11,968 bases of DNA from Phycisphaerales bacterium (GTDB taxonomy: Bacteria > Planctomycetota > Phycisphaerae > Phycisphaerales > SM1A02), in assembly GCA_007127615.1 (NCBI GenBank), contig SKZB01000440.1, forward strand, positions 1 through 11,968, in the 5' to 3' direction. Below the pieces are notes generated by a model that made no database searches, had not been told where the DNA came from, and saw only the letters and a list, made by a program, of their open reading frames with translations. Every line of letters begins with the position of its first letter. The stretch's first letter is position 1. A program made the position numbers and the translations under genes. Of this stretch, positions 7,639 to 11,968 are shown in pieces.

Positions 7639-7654
7639 CCAAAGCATGCTTTGG
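7639..7654. promoter_or_regulatory. 16-bp perfect palindrome in the dehydrogenase-aminotransferase gap
   Basis: CCAAAGCATGCTTTGG is a perfect 16-base palindrome without spacer, about 70 bases upstream of the aminotransferase start. Such uninterrupted dyads suit a dimeric regulator's operator better than a terminator. No U-run follows on the minus strand. As RNA it would need a four-base loop. The regulator is unknown and no regulator gene lies in the window. Confidence 0.5.
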
Positions 7655-7669
7655 TGTGTCGAGTGTTTC

Positions 7670-7724
7670 CACCGGGACATTCCGGTGCCGCTTGCGGCGG
7701 TTTGCATCAGGTCACACCCTGATG
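7670..7724 (-). repeat. Consecutive stem-loops after the dehydrogenase stop
   Basis: Going away from the dehydrogenase stop, CATCAGG/CCTGATG (7705-7711 with 7718-7724, six-base loop) starts within a few bases. GCCGC/GCGGC (7687-7698, very tight) and CACCGG/CCGGTG (7670-7675 with 7682-7687, six-base loop) follow. None is followed by a U-run, so classical intrinsic termination is unlikely. They may protect or process the transcript between two operon genes. Confidence 0.45.
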
Positions 7725-7728
7725 ATGG

Positions 7729-9189
7729 TCAAAGTTGCCACGAGACATACTTGATCTCAGTGTATTCATCCATCACGTACTTGCCTCCTTCGCGGCCGTA
7801 GCCGGACTGTTTGACCCCGCCGAACGGCGCCTGGGCGGTGGATGGTCCGCCGTCGTTGGCGCCGATGATGCCGTACTCAAGTGCCTCGGCGACGCGCATG
7901 ACGCGGCTGGCATCACGCGTATAGAAGTATGACGCCAGGCCGTAGATCGAATCATTGGCCCACGCGACCGCTTCCTCTTCCCTCGAGAAGCGGCGGAGCG
8001 GCGCGACCGGTCCGAAGGTTTCTTCGGTGTTGATCAGCATTTCGGGCGTGAAATCATCAATGACGGTCGGCGCGAAAAAGCGGTCGGTCAGTCCGTCAAC
8101 GCGGACCCGCTCACCGCCGGTTCGTACCCGGCCGCCCTTCGAGGTCGCGTCGGCGACGTGTTTCTCGACTTTTTCCACCGCCGCATCGTTGATCAGCGGA
8201 CCGACCTGCACATCTTCCTCCAGTCCGCGGCCGATCTTCATTCGATTGACTTCATCCGCCAGCTTGGAAGCAAAGGCGTCGTATACGCCATCCTGGATGT
8301 AGAACCGGTTGGCGCAAATGCACGTCTGTCCCATGTTGCGGTACTTGGACGCGATCGCGCCTTTGACGGCGGCATCGACGTCCGCATCGTCGAAGACGAT
8401 GAACGGGGCATGCCCGCCGAGTTCCAGTGAGAGGCGCGTTACGTTCTGCGCGGATTGCCTGATCAGCATCTTGCCGACCTCGGTGGAGCCGGTGAAGCTG
8501 ATTTTGCGCACGGCGGCGTTGGCGAAGAGCTCCTCACCAATTTCCTTCGGGTTGCCCGTCACGAGATTGAAGACGCCCGACGGGAAGCCGGCTTCGACGG
8601 CGAGCTCCGCGACCGCGATGGCGGAAAGCGGGGTGTCCTCCGCGGGTTTGACGATCATCGTGTTGCCGCACGCCAGCGCGGGGCCGAGCTTGCGCGTGAT
8701 CATCGCGATGGGAAAGTTCCACGGCGTGATGCACGCGGTCACGCCCACCGGCTGCCGAAGGACGAGAATGCGTTTGTCGGGGAAATTCGCCGGAATCGTC
8801 TCGCCGTACATCCGCCGCCCTTCGTCCGCCGCCCATTCCAGAAATGAGGCGCCGTAGGCGACTTCGCCCTTCGCTTCGGTCAGGGGCTTGCCCTGCTCGC
8901 GCGACATCAGTTCCGCGAGGCGGTCCTGATCGCGCATCATCAGCTCGTAGAGCCGCCTCAGCAGCCGGCCGCGCTCCTGCGCCGTGGTTCGGCTCCATTC
9001 GGGAAAGGCCTCGGCGGCGGCGTCGATGGCGTCTCTCGTTTCCGAGCGGCCGCAGCGCGGCACGCGGGCGACGATCTCATCGGTGGCGGGGTCGAGAATG
9101 TCGAATTCCTCCCCCGACGCAGCGCCGACCCATTCGCCGCCGATCAGATTGCGGGTCTGAACCGATTGTTGATCAAGCACTTGGGGCAT
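7729..9189 (-). CDS. gabD: Succinate-semialdehyde dehydrogenase-type aldehyde dehydrogenase
   Basis: The 486-residue enzyme should oxidise succinate semialdehyde (or glutarate semialdehyde) to the diacid with NAD(P)+. Aldehyde dehydrogenase hallmarks are present: N158 in TPWNFP, K181 in VKPAED for the cofactor, FTGSTEVGK (232-240), general base E256 in LELGGHAP, nucleophile C290 in GQTCICANR (the C-x-C pattern seen in E. coli GabD), and the C-terminal PFGGVKQSGYGREGG (455-469). Length equals GabD (about 480). I chose the ATG at 9189: it has GGAG six bases upstream and matches the GabD start region. An in-frame ATG at 9279 would add 30 unrelated residues and lies upstream of the likely promoter. 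It is the first gene of the five-gene minus-strand cluster. Whether the substrate is the C4 or C5 semialdehyde cannot be read here. Confidence 0.92.
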   Translation of the reverse strand: MPQVLDQQSVQTRNLIGGEWVGAASGEEFDILDPATDEIVARVPRCGRSETRDAIDAAAEAFPEWSRTTAQERGRLLRRLYELMMRDQDRLAELMSREQGKPLTEAKGEVAYGASFLEWAADEGRRMYGETIPANFPDKRILVLRQPVGVTACITPWNFPIAMITRKLGPALACGNTMIVKPAEDTPLSAIAVAELAVEAGFPSGVFNLVTGNPKEIGEELFANAAVRKISFTGSTEVGKMLIRQSAQNVTRLSLELGGHAPFIVFDDADVDAAVKGAIASKYRNMGQTCICANRFYIQDGVYDAFASKLADEVNRMKIGRGLEEDVQVGPLINDAAVEKVEKHVADATSKGGRVRTGGERVRVDGLTDRFFAPTVIDDFTPEMLINTEETFGPVAPLRRFSREEEAVAWANDSIYGLASYFYTRDASRVMRVAEALEYGIIGANDGGPSTAQAPFGGVKQSGYGREGGKYVMDEYTEIKYVSWQL

Positions 9190-9195
9190 GGCGGG

Positions 9196-9199
9196 CTCC
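9196..9199 (-). promoter_or_regulatory. Shine-Dalgarno deciding the dehydrogenase start
   Basis: GGAG on the minus strand ends six bases before the ATG at 9189. Together with family alignment it favours this start over the in-frame ATG at 9279. Confidence 0.5.
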
Positions 9200-9251
9200 G
9201 CAGCGAAGGAGAGAAGGAGATGGTCAAAAAAGAAGATCCCGGCAAGGGAAC

Positions 9252-9279
9252 ATTGTATGACCCCCGCAGTTTTTCGCAC
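9252..9279 (-). promoter_or_regulatory. Candidate sigma-70-type promoter of the minus-strand cluster
   Basis: On the minus strand TACAAT (9257-9252) matches the -10 consensus at five of six positions. At 16-base spacing the -35 would be GTGCGA (9279-9274), which is weak (three of six). Transcription would start near 9245, giving a leader of roughly 55 bases that contains a CT-rich tract. This is a sequence-only prediction in a GC-rich region. Confidence 0.4.
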
Positions 9280-9374
9280 CGCATTTGATTCGTTTCGGCC
9301 GATTTGGGTTCGCGCGCCGTGAACCGGTGCGAATCACGCCCGCGGTCGGCGTGGGTCGAGCCCCCGCGCGGCTC

Positions 9375-9383
9375 TGCTATGCT
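9375..9383 (+). promoter_or_regulatory. Candidate extended -10 element before the C45-type hydrolase
   Basis: TGCTATGCT fits an extended -10 (TG-n-TATGCT) and ends nine bases before the ATG at 9393. Transcription would then begin at or within a few bases of the start codon, giving a leaderless or nearly leaderless mRNA. This agrees with the absence of a Shine-Dalgarno there. No good -35 is visible. Confidence 0.3.
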
Positions 9384-9392
9384 GGCGTAACG

Positions 9393-10484
9393 ATGCATGC
9401 CTCAGGCACGAACGATCACCAGACGCCGTCACACCGCCCGGAAGACGGCCCCGACACGTCGGAGTACATCGCGCTCGCCGCGGCCTCCGCGGAAGACGCG
9501 CGGCTGCGCACCGCTTTTGCCGCCTACTGGCCGGCCTACGAAAAATGGTTTCTCCGCGAAGGCGACGCCAAGCGGCCGACGTATGCCGAGTGCAAGCGCG
9601 CGTTTCGTGAGTTTATGCCGGAGCTGCTCCCGCTGTACGAGACGCTCTGTGAGTCCCTTGATGCGGGGGATGCCGCGGCCCGATTTCTCGGGTTGTATCG
9701 GCCGACGCCGTTCATGACCGGCTGCTCGCAGGCGGTCTGGATCGGGTCGCCATCGAACCCGGACGCCGCAGAAAGGAGCGGGTCCGACCCGGAACGTGAG
9801 ATTGCCCTCGTACGAAACTACGACTACGCGCCGGACCTCTTTGAAGGCATCAATCTGCTCTCCGCCTGGACGGGGCCGCGCATCATCGGCATGACCGACT
9901 GTTTCTGGGGCCTGCTCGACGGGATGAACGAACACGGCCTCGCCGTCGCGCTCGCCTTCGGCGGGCGGAAGGCGGTCGGCGACGGGTTCGCCATTCCGCT
10001 CATCCTGCGCTACGTCCTTGAAACCTGCCGGACGACCGAACAGGCGGTGGACGTTCTTGAACGGGTTCCGTCGCACATGGCCTACAACGTGCTGGTGGTC
10101 GACCGAAGGGCGTCTCACGCAACGGTCCAGCTTGCGCCGGACCGGGACGTGCAGGTTCTCGACGCCCGCGCCTGCGCGAACCACCAGGGAGAGATCGAGT
10201 GGCCGGAGCACGCGCAACTGACCCAGACCGAGCAGCGGGAGCGATACCTGCTCGACGTGCTCGAAGAGCCCACGGAAACCCTGCCGGCCCTGGTCGATCG
10301 TTTCTTCCATCCACCGCTTTACATGACCGGCCGGTTTCGCAAGTGGCGCACCCTCTATACGGGGGTGTACTGCCCGACCGACGGGACTTGTCGGTACCTC
10401 TGGCCGAACGAACGCTGGGACCAGAGCTTCGATCTCTTTGTTGAGCGTGGCGAGGTCGAAGCGCTGACCGCGGCGGTCGATTGA
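9393..10484 (+). CDS. C45-family N-terminal-nucleophile acyltransferase/hydrolase (autoproteolytic)
   Basis: The 363-residue protein resembles the family of acyl-CoA:6-aminopenicillanic acid acyltransferase (peptidase family C45). That family self-cleaves before a cysteine, which becomes the N-terminal nucleophile and acts on linear amides. Visible marks are GC in FMTGCSQAVW, giving nucleophile C111, the RNYDY block (141-145), the GMNEHGLAVAL segment (177-187), CANHQGEIEW (261-270) where the family has a conserved Asn, and a terminal TLYTGVYCPTDGTCRYLW (320-337). Cleavage would give chains of about 110 and 253 residues, close to the fungal enzyme, whose nucleophile is near residue 103. No signal peptide is seen. 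The ATG at 9393 is preferred; an in-frame ATG at 9285 would add 36 residues of promoter-like sequence. The gene is divergent from the amino acid cluster and converges on lgt with 27 bases between. Substrate is unknown. Confidence 0.8.
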   Translation: MHASGTNDHQTPSHRPEDGPDTSEYIALAAASAEDARLRTAFAAYWPAYEKWFLREGDAKRPTYAECKRAFREFMPELLPLYETLCESLDAGDAAARFLGLYRPTPFMTGCSQAVWIGSPSNPDAAERSGSDPEREIALVRNYDYAPDLFEGINLLSAWTGPRIIGMTDCFWGLLDGMNEHGLAVALAFGGRKAVGDGFAIPLILRYVLETCRTTEQAVDVLERVPSHMAYNVLVVDRRASHATVQLAPDRDVQVLDARACANHQGEIEWPEHAQLTQTEQRERYLLDVLEEPTETLPALVDRFFHPPLYMTGRFRKWRTLYTGVYCPTDGTCRYLWPNERWDQSFDLFVERGEVEALTAAVD

Positions 10485-10511
10485 AAGGCGCCCGCCCAAC
10501 CGCTGATGGGT

Positions 10512-11633
10512 TCAGCTTCGGTTCCGATCCGACTCGTCCGCGGCGGCCGGGGCCGGGCGGACCGGTTCGATCAAGCCGCCGATTCGGGGCCGTTTCTGAC
10601 GCACGCTCCACCCGACGATCGCCGCACCGACCACGATCATCAGCGCGCTCAACGTCTGGCCTCGCGAGAGCAGGCCGAAGCTCAGCGCGACGCCTTCATC
10701 CGGCTGTCGGAAGAGTTCGGTCAGGATGCGCAGCACGCCGTAGCCGATAAGGAAACCGCCGCTCACCACGCCGGGCTGGCGCGGTTTGAGCCAGATCATC
10801 GCCAGGATGAACAGCAGCACCGGGCCGTCCGCGATCGCCTGGAAAATCTGCGACGGGTAGTATGCGGTGAGCATCGGCGGGACGGCTTCGATCACCAGTT
10901 CGTTGCCCGCCTGCAACGCCTGCACGATCTCGCGCTGGCCGCGTTCAAGAAACTCCATCGCTTCCTTCGGCGGATCCGGGCGCTCGGCGATGGCGACCGC
11001 CTGTTCCCACGAGCGCGAGGAAACCCCGACTTCCGAGACGACCTCTCGCAACGCGGCGAGTTGCTCCGTGGACCAGCGGTAGACTTCCTGTGGGTACTTC
11101 ACGCTCCACCACGGCGGAGCGGCCTGCATCGTCTCGGGCAGGGGGCGGCCCCAGAGCTCGGCGTTCACGAAGTTGGCGATCCGGCCGAGGAACAGCCCCG
11201 GCGTGCACGCGATCGCCGCCACGTCCATCGTGTGAAGGGCGGGCACCCTCACCCGGCGTGAGAACCACCACCCCGCCAGGACCACGCCGATGATGCCGCC
11301 GTGGCTCGCCATCCCGCCTTTGTTCAACGCCAGCACGCCCCAGAACGGAAAGTCTCCGGAAAAATCGATGAGAAGTGACGGCTGGTAGAACAGCACGTAC
11401 CCCAGCCGACCTCCGACGAGCACGCCGATGATCACCGCGAAGACCAGGTCGCTCACCCGTTCGGCGGGAATGATGCTGCGATGGGATTTCGCCATCCCCC
11501 AGACGATCAGCCAGCCGAGCAGAAAGCCGGCGATATAGGACAGCCCGTACCAGCGGACGGCAAAATCGCCCGAGATCGGCAGGATGATCGGATCGAGCGA
11601 ATGCAGGTACGCGTTGGCAAGAAGGGCGGACAT
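10512..11633 (-). CDS. lgt: Prolipoprotein diacylglyceryl transferase (Lgt) with large loop insertion
   Basis: The 373-residue inner-membrane enzyme transfers diacylglyceryl from phosphatidylglycerol to the lipobox cysteine of prolipoproteins. Matches to E. coli Lgt include Y29 (RWYGLSY), GGRLGY (74-79), GGMASHGG (106-113, H111), the signature GRIANFVNAELWGRP (150-164, with R151, N154, E159 and G162), and R302/E306 in LRILTELF. Hydrophobic segments lie near 28-48, 62-84, 112-124, 136-152, 266-283, 291-305 and 326-342. Between the signature and YPSQIF (259-264) are about 95 residues where E. coli has about 40, so a soluble, charged insertion is present. The usual HPSQ motif reads YPSQ, and two glycines of the signature are alanine. 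The C-terminal tail is basic/Pro-Ala-rich. I chose the ATG at 11633. The in-frame ATG at 11792 would overlap the start of trpD on the other strand. Confidence 0.93.
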   Translation of the reverse strand: MSALLANAYLHSLDPIILPISGDFAVRWYGLSYIAGFLLGWLIVWGMAKSHRSIIPAERVSDLVFAVIIGVLVGGRLGYVLFYQPSLLIDFSGDFPFWGVLALNKGGMASHGGIIGVVLAGWWFSRRVRVPALHTMDVAAIACTPGLFLGRIANFVNAELWGRPLPETMQAAPPWWSVKYPQEVYRWSTEQLAALREVVSEVGVSSRSWEQAVAIAERPDPPKEAMEFLERGQREIVQALQAGNELVIEAVPPMLTAYYPSQIFQAIADGPVLLFILAMIWLKPRQPGVVSGGFLIGYGVLRILTELFRQPDEGVALSFGLLSRGQTLSALMIVVGAAIVGWSVRQKRPRIGGLIEPVRPAPAAADESDRNRS

Positions 11634-11670
11634 GGCGTGAAGCGGATAGCGTATCACGCTGATGCCGGGT

Positions 11671-11698
11671 CCGTCATCGGCCGATAGCCATCGGACGG
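11671..11698. promoter_or_regulatory. Nested dyads in the lgt-trpD divergent intergenic region
   Basis: CCGTC (11671-11675) pairs with GACGG (11694-11698), enclosing the 10-base palindrome ATCGGCCGAT (11676-11685) and a CCGAT/ATCGG hairpin (11681-11694). GATAGCG and CGCTATC form another inverted pair flanking it at wider spacing. The stretch sits between two divergent starts, where both promoters must lie, so an operator is possible. I cannot assign -35/-10 boxes with confidence. Confidence 0.3.
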
Positions 11699-11770
11699 GC
11701 GTGATGCCGCTATCTGCAGTCGATGGCCGAGTCTGAACCGAAAATTCTGATGGAGTTGGAAACTGCCGCC

Positions 11771-11968
11771 ATGACCGAATCCCGCCGATCATCGGAAGCG
11801 CACGGGAAAGCCGCTGCCCCCAACCCGCACGCGGACCCGAAGGCGCCGCCGGAGTTTCCCCGCCCGGACGTCTCGGCCGACCTCACGCCGACCCTGAAGA
11901 TTCTGCTGGCCGGAGACACCCTCACCGCCGCCCAGACGATCGCCGCCTTCGAAGCGATGATGACCGGG
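11771..11968 (+). CDS. trpD: Anthranilate phosphoribosyltransferase, N-terminal part (cut by window edge)
   Basis: Sixty-six codons are present before the sequence ends. The last 25 read LKILLAGDTL, then TAAQTIAAFEAMMTG, which matches the opening helices of TrpD (L-x-x-L-L-x-G-x-x-L-T ... A-M-x-x-I-M-x-G). TrpD joins anthranilate to phosphoribosyl pyrophosphate in tryptophan synthesis. The first 40 or so residues are a charged, Pro/Ala-rich extension before the usual TrpD start. In-frame ATGs at 11723 and 11750 would lengthen it further. I prefer 11771 because a weak GGA lies ten bases upstream, but the choice is uncertain. The glycine-rich phosphoribosyl-binding motif lies beyond the window, so the call rests on the N-terminal pattern alone. 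Confidence 0.75.
   Translation, partial: MTESRRSSEAHGKAAAPNPHADPKAPPEFPRPDVSADLTPTLKILLAGDTLTAAQTIAAFEAMMTG

Noticed and set aside
9187..9279. A signal-peptide-like N-terminus if the semialdehyde dehydrogenase began at the in-frame ATG at 9279
   Set aside because: The extra 30 residues are absent from GabD-type enzymes, the stretch holds the likely -10 element and leader, and GGAG precedes the ATG at 9189. The hydrophobic look is a by-product of the T-rich leader.
10512..11792. lgt beginning at the in-frame ATG at 11792
   Set aside because: The added 53 residues are not Lgt-like and would overlap trpD on the other strand. The ATG at 11633 places the first membrane segment correctly.
1..11968. 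tRNA, rRNA, CRISPR, insertion sequence, att site or replication origin
   Set aside because: I saw no T-arm-type motif in a cloverleaf context, no regularly spaced repeats, no transposase or integrase motifs, and no terminal inverted repeats with target duplications.

Overview
The window is GC-rich bacterial DNA with tightly packed genes and weak or absent Shine-Dalgarno sites at several starts. The organism is not named by any marker gene here. A lysine/arginine-rich histone-H1-like tail on a metabolic enzyme, a prolipoprotein diacylglyceryl transferase with a large internal insertion, and a biotin-carboxylase-like ATP-grasp gene next to an Orn/Lys/Arg decarboxylase all fit a planctomycete-type (Planctomycetota) chromosome. 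That placement is inference. I see no rRNA, tRNA, CRISPR, IS element or phage gene.

Layout: 1-469 has no gene I can support, only several stem-loops. Five genes then follow on the minus strand. In transcription order they are a succinate-semialdehyde dehydrogenase-type enzyme (9189-7729), a class III GABA aminotransferase-type enzyme (7568-6210), a nitrilase-superfamily amidohydrolase (6068-5058), a long PLP-dependent Orn/Lys/Arg decarboxylase (5007-2167) and an ATP-grasp ligase-like protein (2167-470). The last two overlap by one base (TAATG). The gaps upstream of the other three junctions are 160, 141 and 50 bases, and the first two hold perfect dyads. A C45-family N-terminal-nucleophile acyltransferase/hydrolase (9393-10484, plus) is divergent from this cluster. 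It converges on lgt (11633-10512, minus). The plus-strand 5' end of trpD runs off the right edge, divergent from lgt.

How the genes may work together: decarboxylase, amidohydrolase, omega-aminotransferase and semialdehyde dehydrogenase together suggest conversion of a basic amino acid (arginine, ornithine or lysine) through a diamine or amide to GABA or 5-aminovalerate, and then to succinate or glutarate. The ATP-grasp protein has no place in the textbook routes. One possibility is that it makes an amide (for example an acylated diamine) that the nitrilase-type enzyme later hydrolyses, as a functional analogue of the gamma-glutamyl-putrescine route. This five-gene module is the best candidate for an undescribed system in the window. 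lgt and trpD look like ordinary housekeeping genes.
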